Positions 55,462-63,968 of a DNA stretch of 64,000 bases are shown here, in pieces. The notes under the pieces are model-generated. The model saw nothing but the letters and a program-made list of their open reading frames with translations. It ran no database searches and had not been told where the DNA came from. A program made the position numbers and the translations under genes. Position 1 is the stretch's first letter; every line of letters starts with the position of its first letter. The DNA is from Flavobacteriaceae bacterium (GTDB taxonomy: Bacteria; Bacteroidota; Bacteroidia; Flavobacteriales; Flavobacteriaceae). The DNA lies in NCBI GenBank assembly GCA_014238425.1, contig JABABD010000029.1:1-64000 (forward strand), given 5' to 3'.

Positions 55462-56481
55462 ATGAAAATAATAGTACCTATGGCAGGACGAGGGTCTCGT
55501 CTAAGACCACACTCGTTAACGGTTCCAAAACCATTGATTCCAGTTGCTGGACAACCAATTGTACATCGATTGGTAAAGGATATTGTAAAAGTTTTGAAGC
55601 AACCAATAGATGAAATCGCCTTTGTACTTGGGGATCCCGCTTGGTTTGGTGATGAGGTAGTGGGTAGTTTAAAGAAATTAGCGAACGACCTTGGCGCAAA
55701 AGCATCTATTTACCGTCAAGACCAACCCTTAGGTACAGGTCATGCCATTATGTGTGCAAAACCCTCTTTGTCAGGGCCAGCAGTCATCGCTTATGCAGAT
55801 ACACTTATACGTGCAGGTTTTGACCTAAATGCAGATGCAGATAGCGTCATATGGACCAAAAAAGTTGACAACCCAGAAGCGTTTGGCGTTGTGAAGTTAA
55901 ATGATAATGATGAAATTGTTGAACTGGTCGAAAAACCAGAAACCTTTGTTTCTAATCAAGCCGTAATAGGTATTTATTACTTCAAGGATGTTGCAGTCTT
56001 AAAAGACAAACTTCAAGAAGTTTTGGATGAGAACATCATGAATGGCGGTGAGTACCAAATAAATGATGGGATTAAACGGATGATGGCGGAAGGAAGAGTT
56101 TTCAAAACAGGAACTGTAGACGAATGGATGGATTGTGGGAATAAGCCTGTTACTGTTGAAACCAATGCTCGTATGTTAGGATTCTTGAAACAGGATGGCG
56201 AAGAACAATTAATTGATTCTTCTGTTAGTAATGAGAACTCAAATATAATCGAGCCATGCTTCATCGGTCAGAATGTGGTGTTGAAAAACGCACAAATAGG
56301 CCCTAATGTATCTATTGGAGATAATTGTGTTATTGAAAACACATCCGTTAAAAATAGCTTAATCCAGACCAATTCAACAATTAAAAATGCTAACTTAGAA
56401 AATGCTATGATTGGAAACTACGTCACTTATGACGGAAATTTCAAGAGTATTAGCATAGGAGATTATTCAATTTTGGAATAA
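55462..56481 (+). CDS. sugar-phosphate nucleotidyltransferase with left-handed beta-helix tail
   Basis: 339-residue enzyme forming an NDP-sugar from a sugar 1-phosphate. The N-terminal domain has IVPMAGRGSRLRPHSLTVPK, IPVAGQPIVHRLV, AYADTLI (metal Asp), EKPETF and the active-site Glu/Lys pattern NGGEYQINDGIKRM. Residues about 255 to 335 are hexapeptide-type repeats (FIGQNVVLKNAQIGPNVSIG and similar), as in GlmU or archaeal Glc-1-P thymidylyltransferases. The acetyltransferase part looks too short for GlmU. The exact sugar and nucleotide are uncertain. It precedes a TPR gene by 52 bases. Confidence 0.88.
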   Translation: MKIIVPMAGRGSRLRPHSLTVPKPLIPVAGQPIVHRLVKDIVKVLKQPIDEIAFVLGDPAWFGDEVVGSLKKLANDLGAKASIYRQDQPLGTGHAIMCAKPSLSGPAVIAYADTLIRAGFDLNADADSVIWTKKVDNPEAFGVVKLNDNDEIVELVEKPETFVSNQAVIGIYYFKDVAVLKDKLQEVLDENIMNGGEYQINDGIKRMMAEGRVFKTGTVDEWMDCGNKPVTVETNARMLGFLKQDGEEQLIDSSVSNENSNIIEPCFIGQNVVLKNAQIGPNVSIGDNCVIENTSVKNSLIQTNSTIKNANLENAMIGNYVTYDGNFKSISIGDYSILE

Positions 56482-56533
56482 CTATTGATTAGTAATTGTC
56501 ATGTCCAATCGTAGTCGAGACATCTCATAGTTT

Positions 56534-57892
56534 ATGAAAAACAAATTCTACATACTCTTTGTCTTTTTCGGAATGATTTTCATCCCCAGTGTGGTGATGG
56601 CACAAGGCGATATTGATGTTGCTGAAGATGACCTAGGAAATGTTACGGATGAATATCAAGAATTCTTTTTTGAAGCACTTAAACAAAAAGGCATAGAGAA
56701 TTATGACAGAGCCATAACAGCACTTTTAGAATGTATTGAGATAGATGATTCTAAAGGAGTTTTGTACTTTGAACTTGGCAAGAATTATGTCGCCTTAAAA
56801 AACTTTGGTGATGCTGAAGATGCTTTTAAGAAAGCTATAAATAGAGACCCTAGCAATGAGTGGTATTTAGATGAGTTGTATGGGGTTTATATTCAACAGA
56901 AAGATCTATCCAAAGCCATAAAAACGGTAAAACAACTCGTTAGTTATCATCCAGATTATAAAGAAGATTTAGCAGGCCTTTATCTACAAGTCAAGAAATA
57001 TAATAATGCTTTGGAGATACTAGATGAACTAGATAAAAAAATAGGGATATCGCCCTCAAGAGATCGTATGCGTAATCAAATATACGCGGCTACTGGGAGA
57101 GATGAAGACCGTATTAAGAATTTAGAAGGACGAGTAGAAACCAATCCAGATAGTGAAGCCAATTATCTAGCGCTTATTTACAGATATAGCGAAAGTGGCG
57201 ATAAAGAAAAAGCGTTTGAAACTGCAAAAAAGTTGTTAGAAGTCAATCCTAAGTCACAATTAGTACATATGGCTCTATACAAGTTTTATCTAGATGCTAA
57301 TGACGCAGAACAGGCTATAGCTTCGATGAAAATAGTACTACATAGCAATAAAATAAAGGCTGATGCTAAATATAAAGTGCTTAATGATTTTATCAAATTT
57401 GTTGCTAATAACCCAGAATATGAAGAAGACCTTTTGGAAGTAACTGCTTCTTCTGGCGATGCAGAAAACAGTAAGACTAGCTTAGAGTTAGCGAAGTATT
57501 ATTTTAAAAAAGGGAATAAAGAGAAGGCTTTGGAGCATTACAAGAAAGCTTTAGATATTGAACCAGACAATTTTGGTGTACACAGAAACGTTTTATTGTT
57601 GCTTATTGACATCAGGAATTTTAATCAAGCAGCTAAAGATAGTGCCAGTGCTATTGAGAACTATCCAGCACAACCAGTATTGTACCTCATAAATGGTGTG
57701 GCCTTAAATTCGCTGAACAGAGGTAAAGAAGCTATTGATATATTAGAAACGGGGCTAGACTATATTATTGACGACCCTAAAATGGAAGCTGATTTTTATA
57801 CGCAATTAAGTGAAGCTCATAAACAAGATAATAATCCAACTAAGGCAAAATCATATGCTCAAAAAGCAGAAAACCTATTAAACAAAAACTAA
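56534..57892 (+). CDS. exported tetratricopeptide repeat protein
   Basis: 452 residues with a signal peptide (KNKFYILFVFFGMIFIPSVVMA, cut near AMAQG: quoted core FYILFVFFGMIFIPSVVMA). TPR helices follow from about residue 35 to 450; recognisable repeats include VLYFELGKNYVALKNFGDAE, ANYLALIYRYSESGDKEKAF and AKYYFKKGNKEKALEHYKKA. It is a periplasmic scaffold of unknown partner. It is four bases from the DUF4292 lipoprotein gene, which is followed by the EnvC-like gene, so these three form an envelope operon. Confidence 0.88.
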   Translation: MKNKFYILFVFFGMIFIPSVVMAQGDIDVAEDDLGNVTDEYQEFFFEALKQKGIENYDRAITALLECIEIDDSKGVLYFELGKNYVALKNFGDAEDAFKKAINRDPSNEWYLDELYGVYIQQKDLSKAIKTVKQLVSYHPDYKEDLAGLYLQVKKYNNALEILDELDKKIGISPSRDRMRNQIYAATGRDEDRIKNLEGRVETNPDSEANYLALIYRYSESGDKEKAFETAKKLLEVNPKSQLVHMALYKFYLDANDAEQAIASMKIVLHSNKIKADAKYKVLNDFIKFVANNPEYEEDLLEVTASSGDAENSKTSLELAKYYFKKGNKEKALEHYKKALDIEPDNFGVHRNVLLLLIDIRNFNQAAKDSASAIENYPAQPVLYLINGVALNSLNRGKEAIDILETGLDYIIDDPKMEADFYTQLSEAHKQDNNPTKAKSYAQKAENLLNKN

Positions 57893-57895
57893 AAC

Positions 57896-58678
57896 ATGCG
57901 CCTTAAATCATTACAAAAGCTAGCTATTTTTTTACTATTCGTAGTTGGTCTACTTGGTTGTAAATCTACTAAGAGTATATCCGCGTCTGGCGAACTCAAT
58001 GATAAATTATCCGCAAAGCAAATTATTAAGGAGAACAATAAAACCATAGCGAATTTCAAAACTTTGCAATCCAGAGTTAAAATAGATTATACTAAAGATG
58101 GTAAATCTAAAGGTGTAGGTGTTAACTTGAGAATGGAAAAGGATAAAGTAATTTGGATGAATGGACCATTAAGTGTAGCGAGAGCCAAAATAACACCGGA
58201 TAGAGTAAGCTTTTACGATAAATTAAACAATCAATATTTCGATGGAGATTTTAGATTGTTAAGTGATTTGCTAGGAACTGATTTAGATTTTGATAAAGTT
58301 CAGAATATTCTATTAGGAGATGCTATTTACGATTTAAATAAGGGCTCTTATAAGGCGTCTACACATGAGAACTCTTATGTTATACAGCCAAAGGAGCAAG
58401 AAGCTCTTTTTGAAATTTTCTTTTTGCTGAATCCTGGTCATTTTAAAATGGACTCACAGCAAATAACTCAAAATCAAGAAAATAGACATCTGGAAGTAGA
58501 CTATATTAAATATCAAGAAGTAGAGAAGCAGAAATTGCCAGAAATAATAAAGATCATAGCCTTGGATGCTGGTGATGAAACCATTATCGATTTAGAATAT
58601 CGTTCTATTTCTTTAAACCAAGATTTGCGATTTCCGTTTCGAATTCCTTCAGGTTATGATGAAATTATTCTTAAATAA
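57896..58678 (+). CDS. DUF4292 family lipoprotein
   Basis: 260-residue lipoprotein. The signal peptide ends in the lipobox LLGC (Cys22). The mature protein has the DUF4292 pattern: NFKTLQSRVKIDYTKDGKSKG, GVNLRMEKDKVIWMNGPLSVARAKITPDRVSFYDK (quoted in parts: LRMEKDKVIWMNG and KITPDRVSFYD) and a C-terminal LDLEYRSISLNQDLRFPFRIPSGY-like end. The family resembles LolB/LolA-type beta barrels, hinting at lipid or lipoprotein handling at the outer membrane (inference). It overlaps the EnvC-like start by one base. Confidence 0.87.
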   Translation: MRLKSLQKLAIFLLFVVGLLGCKSTKSISASGELNDKLSAKQIIKENNKTIANFKTLQSRVKIDYTKDGKSKGVGVNLRMEKDKVIWMNGPLSVARAKITPDRVSFYDKLNNQYFDGDFRLLSDLLGTDLDFDKVQNILLGDAIYDLNKGSYKASTHENSYVIQPKEQEALFEIFFLLNPGHFKMDSQQITQNQENRHLEVDYIKYQEVEKQKLPEIIKIIALDAGDETIIDLEYRSISLNQDLRFPFRIPSGYDEIILK

Positions 58679-59898
58679 TGCTGAATAAAAGTAAAACAAG
58701 GATACTTGGATTGCTGCTGCTTATAGCAACGACATTCTCTTTTGCTCAGAATTCAAAAAAGGAAAAACTCGAAGAACGCCGACAAGAACTAAGGCGTGAA
58801 ATTCAACAAATTAATAGCTTATTATTTAGTGATAAGAAAAAACAGAAATCAGAGCTATCAGCTATTGAAGACCTTAACTATAAGGTGAGCGTGCGTAAAA
58901 ACCTGATTAAGGTAACCAACCAACAAGCCAATTTGCTTACCAGAGAAATTAATACTAATCAAAACACCATTAGCAATCTACGTGATGAATTAAAACAGCT
59001 CAAAGAAGATTATGCTGTCATGGTTGTAAAATCTTATAAGAGTAAGTCTGAACAAAGTCGTGTCATGTTCTTATTATCGAGCACCAATTTCCAACAAGCC
59101 TACAAACGATTACAGTATATAAAGCAATATGCCAAGTATCAGAAACAGCAAGGAGAAGAAATTAGAGGAAAGACATTAAAACTTCAAGAGGTTAATACGG
59201 AGTTACTGATTCAGAAAAAAGACAAAGATAAGCTCATTGCGGAGAACAAGTTAGCAAAGAAAAAACTTCAGAATGAGTTGAAACAGCATGAATCCTTAAT
59301 GAAGAGTATCAGAAAGAACCTAAGCAGGTATGGCTCTCAAATTAAAACGAAACAAAGAGAGGCAAATAGAATTGACAAACAAATTGAAAAACTGATTCGT
59401 GATGCTATGGCAAGTTCGAATAAAAAAGCAGGTAAATCGAGCTCTTCTAACACCTTTGCTTTAACACCTAAAGGTAAAGTGATATCTGAAAATTTCTCAT
59501 TGAATAAAGGAAAGTTACCTTGGCCAGTTACAAAAGGAGTTATTAAACTTCGTTACGGAACACAGCCCCATCCAGTAGTAAAGACCGCTATAATACAGAG
59601 CAATGGTATTAGAATTGCCACTAGCAAAGGCGCTAAGGTTAAAGCTGTTTTTGAAGGCGAAGTGCTTGGTGTATACCGCGCAAAGAATGCCCCTCCATAT
59701 GTAATCATTAGGCACGGAAACTTTTTAACGGTATATAAAAACCTTAAAAAAGTCTTTGTAAAAGATGGCGATAAAATAACTACAGGTCAAGAAATAGCAG
59801 AAGTGTATACAAACAATATTGGGGAAACTATTTTAAATTTTAGCGTTTTTAAGGAAAGCAAAACCCAGAACCCAGAATATTGGATTGCTAGAAAATAA
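58678..59898 (+). CDS. EnvC-like murein hydrolase activator, degenerate M23 domain
   Basis: 406-residue exported protein. A signal peptide (cut near FAQN, about residue 24) precedes long coiled coils (about 25 to 115 and 155 to 250). A C-terminal LytM/M23 fold follows from about 285: GKLPWPVTKGVIKLRYGTQPHP and NGIRIATSKGAKVKAVFEGEVLGV (quoted in parts), then VIIRHGNFLTVYKNL. The usual M23 zinc ligands (H-x3-D and the final H-x-H) are replaced: SNGIRI at the first site and LNFSVF at the last, with only the His of RHGN kept. It therefore probably activates amidases rather than cutting peptidoglycan. Its stop is two bases from the convergent thioesterase gene. Confidence 0.9.
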   Translation: MLNKSKTRILGLLLLIATTFSFAQNSKKEKLEERRQELRREIQQINSLLFSDKKKQKSELSAIEDLNYKVSVRKNLIKVTNQQANLLTREINTNQNTISNLRDELKQLKEDYAVMVVKSYKSKSEQSRVMFLLSSTNFQQAYKRLQYIKQYAKYQKQQGEEIRGKTLKLQEVNTELLIQKKDKDKLIAENKLAKKKLQNELKQHESLMKSIRKNLSRYGSQIKTKQREANRIDKQIEKLIRDAMASSNKKAGKSSSSNTFALTPKGKVISENFSLNKGKLPWPVTKGVIKLRYGTQPHPVVKTAIIQSNGIRIATSKGAKVKAVFEGEVLGVYRAKNAPPYVIIRHGNFLTVYKNLKKVFVKDGDKITTGQEIAEVYTNNIGETILNFSVFKESKTQNPEYWIARK

Positions 59899-59900
59899 AT

Positions 59901-60413
59901 TTATTCCTCAAATAGAGCCTTTAATTCCGTTGCATCTTTAGGTTTCATTTTCCCAGCGAGCACTAAACTTAATTGTCTTCTGCGCAACGCCGCATCGTAA
60001 CGTTGTTGTTCTAGATCAGTTTCTGGCTGTATTGGTGGCACGGGAACGGGACTGCCAGCTTCATCAACAGCGACAAACGTATAAATAGCTTCATTTGCCT
60101 TACTTTTAAGACCGGATTCTCTGTCGTCTATCCAAACATCTATAAAGACCTCCATTGAGCTTTTAAATGCTCTAGAAACCTTTGCTTCAATAGTGACCAC
60201 ACTACCTAAAGGCACAGATTTCCCAAAGGATACATGGTTCACGGCAGCAGTTACAACAATACGTCTTGAATGACGTCTCGCTGCAATTCCCGCTGCACGA
60301 TCCATTCTAGCAAGAAGTTCACCTCCAAATAGATTGTTAAGAGGATTTGTTTCACTTGGGAGTACCAAGTCGGTCAAAATGGTTTTAGATTCTTTAGGTG
60401 CTTTTGGTTGCAT
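59901..60413 (-). CDS. acyl-CoA thioesterase, hotdog fold
   Basis: 170-residue cytoplasmic thioesterase of the YciA/ACOT group. The hotdog helix carries NPLNNLFGGELLARMDRAAGIAARRHS (quoted in parts: NPLNNLFGGELLARMD), with the catalytic-type Asn and Asp; VTAAVNHVSFGKSVPLGSVV and FVAVDEAGSPVPVPPIQPE follow. It hydrolyses acyl-CoA esters, with chain preference unknown. It is monocistronic on the minus strand and converges on the EnvC-like gene with a two-base gap. Confidence 0.93.
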   Translation of the reverse strand: MQPKAPKESKTILTDLVLPSETNPLNNLFGGELLARMDRAAGIAARRHSRRIVVTAAVNHVSFGKSVPLGSVVTIEAKVSRAFKSSMEVFIDVWIDDRESGLKSKANEAIYTFVAVDEAGSPVPVPPIQPETDLEQQRYDAALRRRQLSLVLAGKMKPKDATELKALFEE

Positions 60414-60432
60414 CGTTTTGCTTTTTCAAGCA

Positions 60433-60440
60433 CAAAGGTA
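60433..60440 (-). promoter_or_regulatory. promoter -7 element for the thioesterase gene
   Basis: Minus-strand TACCTTTG (60440-60433) fits TAnnTTTG and lies 19 bases before the start at 60413. No TTTG at -33 is evident. Confidence 0.45.
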
Positions 60441-60515
60441 AGATGATTTTAAAGTATAAGAATGTTTTTTTGGTGAAAATTGAGTGTTCAAAAATCACTA
60501 ATCTGAAATCAAGAA

Positions 60516-61454
60516 TTAGTCAAGTTTTTTGACAAGCAACCAAGCATCACTATTATGATTATAACGAATTTGGCGAAGGGCTTTAAGAGCCTCTATACGA
60601 TTTTCGTAGCTAGAATATACCACTTGATGTAAACCGTATTTATTTTTACCAATCTTGCGTGCCTTATAGCCTTTACGCTGCAATTGGCGAACTTTCTTGT
60701 CTGAATTCTCTTCAATTCTAAAAGCCCCAGCAATAATATGATAACGTCCAGATTGCTTTTCGACGTTTAGCGATACTATAGGTAAAGGACTATCTATTAT
60801 AAACGTGGCCTGTTGTATTTTTTGTTCTAATTGCTCATGAGCTTCTTCTTGAGCTATCTGGTTATGAGACTCAATTTCTCCAACAAAATATTTTGAAGCA
60901 CCAAAACCACCAGCAGTTAATGCAATTAGGGCCACGGCAGCATACTTTAAATAAGGTCTTGCTTTACGTTTTTCTGGAGTCACTGTAATCGGAATGACTT
61001 TTTCAAGCGCTTCAACTCCCTCCTTATACACTTCTCTAGAAACGCTAGGAGATACAAATTGCGATAATCCGAAAGCAACGGTTAAATAGTTGAGGTGATC
61101 TGTGGGTTCAAAAAGAATATTCCCTTCTTGGTTCAAAGACATATCACCTATGTTCTCAAAAGACAAGGTTTCTCCTTGTATTAAATAAGATTTTAGTGAC
61201 TTTGTACGCTTCGCTATTTTCTTTACGGCAGATTCATAAGGAATCTTCTCTACATCTGCTATGTAATTTGCTAAAAGGCCATCGTTGTTTTGCAACTGCT
61301 CATTAAAGGAGACTACTTTTTTAGGTGGATAAAATGCATTGGTTGATTCATGCACCTTGGCAGAAATGGGTTGCGTTAAGAACGCCCCAAATTCTGGTAT
61401 AGTCACACATTCGTATCTATATAATAAATCACTGATATAAGTCTCCAATCGCAT
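60516..61454 (-). CDS. HU-CCDC81 and SPOR domain protein
   Basis: 312-residue membrane-anchored peptidoglycan-binding protein. The N-terminal HU-CCDC81-like domain (about residues 1 to 145) begins METYISD-like with LLYRYECVTIPEFGAFLTQ and repeats as SLKSYLIQGETLSFENIGDM. A single membrane helix lies at about 170 to 190 (YAAVALIALTAGGFGASKYF). The periplasmic C-terminal SPOR domain (about 235 to 312) has YHIIAGAFRIEENSDKKVRQL and ending DAWLLVKKLD. SPOR domains bind denuded glycan at division sites (family knowledge). The HU-like part would be cytoplasmic. Monocistronic, divergent from dprA. Confidence 0.92.
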   Translation of the reverse strand: MRLETYISDLLYRYECVTIPEFGAFLTQPISAKVHESTNAFYPPKKVVSFNEQLQNNDGLLANYIADVEKIPYESAVKKIAKRTKSLKSYLIQGETLSFENIGDMSLNQEGNILFEPTDHLNYLTVAFGLSQFVSPSVSREVYKEGVEALEKVIPITVTPEKRKARPYLKYAAVALIALTAGGFGASKYFVGEIESHNQIAQEEAHEQLEQKIQQATFIIDSPLPIVSLNVEKQSGRYHIIAGAFRIEENSDKKVRQLQRKGYKARKIGKNKYGLHQVVYSSYENRIEALKALRQIRYNHNSDAWLLVKKLD

Positions 61455-61459
61455 AAAAA

Positions 61460-61467
61460 CAAAGTTA
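61460..61467 (-). promoter_or_regulatory. promoter -7 element for the HU/SPOR gene
   Basis: Minus-strand TAACTTTG (61467-61460) matches TAnnTTTG but lies only five bases before the start codon at 61454, which implies an almost leaderless transcript or a different promoter. Low certainty. Confidence 0.3.
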
Positions 61468-61560
61468 AAAATTTTTACACGCTGATAAAAGGTAGAGGCA
61501 AGGAGTTATTAACACATGATAATTTTTATTTTTATAGAAAATAATCTCTATTTTGCATTA

Positions 61561-62661
61561 ATGAATGACAAAGAACTAATTTATGTGTTGGCTTTACAGA
61601 ACGTTCCTAAAATTGGAGATATTACTGCCAAAAAATTCATTGCCCATTGTGGTTCTGCTGAAGCTGTTTTAAAAGAGAAGAAAAGCAATCTGATGAAAAT
61701 TGACGGTATTGGAAGCGCTGTGCTAAGTGATCTTTTTGAAAAACGGCACCTGATGGAGGCGGAAGCCGAATTGAAATTTATAAGAGATCATCATATTATG
61801 TGTCATTATTTTACGGATGACGGGTATCCTGAACGCCTAAAACATTGTGTTGATGGCCCCATTTTGTTATTTCAATCGGGGAATATCAATATAAAAACAC
61901 AACGCATTATTAGTATTGTAGGAACGCGTAAGATTACAACACATGGTATGGCAATTTGCGAAAACCTAGTAGAAGCCTTGTCGCCTTTTAATCCTATAAT
62001 TGTTTCTGGTTTTGCTTATGGGACAGATATTACCGCACAAAAAGCAGCTTTAAAACACAACCTCCGAACCATTGGTTGTTTGGCACATGGTTTGAATCAA
62101 GTCTATCCGAAAGCACATAAAAAATATGTAACTGATGTTGAAAAATACGGTGGTTTTTTTACTGATTTCTGGAGTACATCAACCTTTGATAGAAATAACT
62201 TTTTAAAACGCAATCGCATTATTGCAGGATTAAGTGAGGCTACGATTGTTATTGAGTCTGCCGAAAAAGGTGGTAGTTTGGTCACAGCAGATATTGCAAA
62301 CTCTTATAATCGAGAAGTATTTGCTGTGCCAGGACGGATTACGGATTCGCAAAGTGTCGGTTGTAATGATCTGATCAAACATCAGAGAGCACATGTATTA
62401 TCTAAACCTGAGGATGTGCCCTATATTTTGAACTGGAATTTAGAAACATTAACAAAACCTGTTCAAAAACAACTATTTGTTGAGTTGGATGCCGATGAAA
62501 AGGCAGTCTATAATTTCTTGAAAGACCAAGGCAAGGAACAACTAGACATAATTGCGCTACGGTGCCAAATGCCAACGTTTCGTATTGCTACTATTTTACT
62601 GAATATGGAACTGAAAGGTGTCATCAGGCCTTTGCCCGGCAAGTTGTTTGAGATAGTTTAA
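61561..62661 (+). CDS. dprA: DNA-processing protein DprA
   Basis: 366-residue DprA/Smf, which loads RecA on incoming single-stranded DNA during transformation. The N-terminal helix-hairpin-helix part has IYVLALQNVPKIGDITAKKF; the Rossmann core has SIVGTRKITTHG, IIVSGFAYGTDITAQKAAL, TIGCLAHGLNQVYPKAH, VIESAEKGGSLVTADIA and REVFAVPGRI with NDLIKHQRA. A C-terminal winged-helix-like domain follows (about 305 to 366). I chose the ATG at 61561 over the in-frame ATG at 61516, whose 15 extra residues are hydrophobic and atypical. Divergent from the SPOR gene. Confidence 0.95.
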   Translation: MNDKELIYVLALQNVPKIGDITAKKFIAHCGSAEAVLKEKKSNLMKIDGIGSAVLSDLFEKRHLMEAEAELKFIRDHHIMCHYFTDDGYPERLKHCVDGPILLFQSGNINIKTQRIISIVGTRKITTHGMAICENLVEALSPFNPIIVSGFAYGTDITAQKAALKHNLRTIGCLAHGLNQVYPKAHKKYVTDVEKYGGFFTDFWSTSTFDRNNFLKRNRIIAGLSEATIVIESAEKGGSLVTADIANSYNREVFAVPGRITDSQSVGCNDLIKHQRAHVLSKPEDVPYILNWNLETLTKPVQKQLFVELDADEKAVYNFLKDQGKEQLDIIALRCQMPTFRIATILLNMELKGVIRPLPGKLFEIV

Positions 62662-62684
62662 GCCAGCTTTATTTGATACAAGAA

Positions 62685-62822
62685 ATGTTTAAAGATCATA
62701 CGCCGTTTAGTTATGGAGATTTCGTAAATATGCCTCAGTATCATGTCATTATGAAAATGATGATTGAGTGTAAACTGACTATTCCTTTTACTGCTGAGAC
62801 TGTGGTATATAATGAAAAATAA
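62685..62822 (+). pseudogene. gene fragment, possible C-terminal remnant of a larger protein
   Basis: 45-codon reading frame (frame open from 62652, overlapping the end of dprA out of frame) encoding MFKDHTPFSYGDFVNMPQYH, then VIMKMMIECKLTIPF and TAETVVYNEK. A pattern like '...lP.Y..y.KlMI.....PFsA.T' reminds me of the C-termini of conjugative coupling (TraG/TraD-like) proteins, but this is recall without a search. The residues LIQEMF just before the ATG resemble LVQEIF at 63841-63855. It is more protein-like than random sequence yet too short to be a full gene. Confidence 0.35.
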
Positions 62823-62855
62823 AAGACCTTATAACAAGTCTTTATGTTTTTGAAT

Positions 62856-63515
62856 CTATTGAAAATCTGTTGTCCTAATCGTTTTAACCCTACTCCAGTT
62901 TTTACCGCTTCCCTTATAAATCTCAATAAATGCAACTCCATGGATGCTTTTCTTAAAACTATAGGTTATGGCGTAATTTTTATCCGAAGTATATATTGGC
63001 TTTGATACATGTATAATTTTCCTTTTTTTAGTTAAACTATTTGGCTCAAAAATTCCTTGAACACTTACATCTTCAAAGTTCCACGCATCATTTTCTACAA
63101 TTTGACTTTGAAAATTGTTTAATTCTTTTTCAGAAAAGATAGAAAGCAGTAAAGGGTCTATCTTTAAGGTGAATCGCTCTTTTAGTTCATTATATAGGCT
63201 ATCTCCTTTCTTAATACCAACTAAGCTCATTTCTTTCGTCTTTTCATCCTGTAACATTACGCTACTAGGAACATTGATAAATGAATCATTTTTAAGCTCC
63301 AAGAAATCCTTGTAAATATTCAAAATATAACTATTAGAGTTGTCAGAACTAAAATACAGAGAATCAGTATTTGTTCCTTTACTATTGTCAAGAATAGTAT
63401 TGAGCAATGCAATATCTTGAGAGCTATCATCTGTCTTCTTATGACAAGCGGAGCAAATAATCAGTACCAAAATAATGAGAAATGCCTTAATTACAAGGTG
63501 TTCCTTTAGCTTCAT
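62856..63515 (-). CDS. hypothetical lipoprotein
   Basis: 219-residue exported protein from the ATG at 63515 (KLKEHLVIKAFLIILVLIICSAC: lipobox CSAC near Cys24). An in-frame start at 63533 or 63551 would add residues before the signal peptide. The mature part has no motif I recognise; it contains LYNELKERFTLKIDPLLLSIFSEKEL (quoted in parts: ERFTLKIDPLLLSIFSEKEL) and a C-terminal repeat-free beta region ending VKTIRTTDFQ. Its start lies inside the end of the frameshifted gene at 63487-63695, so the two were probably cotranscribed. Function unknown. Confidence 0.7.
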   Translation of the reverse strand: MKLKEHLVIKAFLIILVLIICSACHKKTDDSSQDIALLNTILDNSKGTNTDSLYFSSDNSNSYILNIYKDFLELKNDSFINVPSSVMLQDEKTKEMSLVGIKKGDSLYNELKERFTLKIDPLLLSIFSEKELNNFQSQIVENDAWNFEDVSVQGIFEPNSLTKKRKIIHVSKPIYTSDKNYAITYSFKKSIHGVAFIEIYKGSGKNWSRVKTIRTTDFQ

Positions 63516-63695
63516 CCGTGTTTTCTTGTACATAACTTGCAATGTTTCCATAATCAGTTTGTTGTTCTTGAGTTAATTCTGTTTCAAAGACATCAGTTCC
63601 TTGTAGTTGCCCCCAAACTAATTGTCTACAATATTATTGAATTGCCCTACAGGTATGCTTAAGTAGTCCTTATAATTAAACTCGTTTAATATCAT
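63487..63695 (-). pseudogene. frameshifted small gene upstream of the lipoprotein gene
   Basis: The ATG at 63695 opens MILNEFNYKDYLSIPVGQF and then NNIVDN, stopping at TAG (63620-63618). A second frame continues directly with QLVWGQLQGTDVFETELTQE and ends SYVQENTDEAKGTPCN at TAA (63489-63487), overlapping the lipoprotein start. A single-base deletion or insertion near 63622-63632 would join them into one protein of about 69 residues. Either the gene is decayed or there is a sequencing error. A TATATTTG element (63712-63705, minus) precedes it. No family recognised. Confidence 0.5.
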
Positions 63696-63746
63696 AGTGA
63701 AAGTCAAATATATAAAAATCAATTTCATATTTAATTATAATTTGCC

Positions 63747-63858
63747 ATGTCCAACGGGTTCGTACTTACTTGGTACGGAGCTGAATTTGATATAGAAAAC
63801 GATACATGGTCTGAGATGCTGATCCTCCAAATGAATTCAATTTAGTACAAGAAATATT
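63747..63858 (+). pseudogene. short gene fragment with a possible frameshift
   Basis: ATG at 63747 encodes MSNGFVLTWYGAEFDIENDT, then WSEMLILQMNSI, with a stop at 63843-63845. Another frame from 63815 reads DADPPNEFNLVQEIF and stops at 63856-63858. A one-base shift after TCTGA would join them as ...DTWSE-DADPPNEFNLVQEIF. The LVQEIF end matches LIQEMF before the fragment at 62685, and the DNA shares TACAAGAAAT. This looks like a broken piece of a protein gene; identity unknown. Confidence 0.3.
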
Positions 63859-63890
63859 TTAGGCATTTTAAAAGTGTAATTTTAGATTTT

Positions 63891-63968
63891 CTATTTTTTT
63901 ACGAAATAATAAATCAATAACCAACCAACTGCTAGTATTAGAATCCACAGAAAAAATTTCAAAGACAT
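63891..63968 (-). CDS. possible 25-residue single-helix membrane protein
   Basis: ATG at 63968 encodes MSLKFFLWILILAVGWLLIY then YFVKK and a stop at 63893-63891. This is a short basic start, one hydrophobic helix and a basic end, the layout of small membrane proteins. A T-run lies downstream on the minus strand only weakly, and no clear promoter is visible before the window ends. Similar hydrophobic frames arise by chance in AT-rich DNA, so this is tentative. Confidence 0.3.
   Translation of the reverse strand: MSLKFFLWILILAVGWLLIYYFVKK

Noticed and set aside
62741..62941. Minus-strand open frame of 66 codons after the lipoprotein gene
   Set aside because: It overlaps the lipoprotein gene end and the plus-strand fragment, and the translation shows no signal or family feature.
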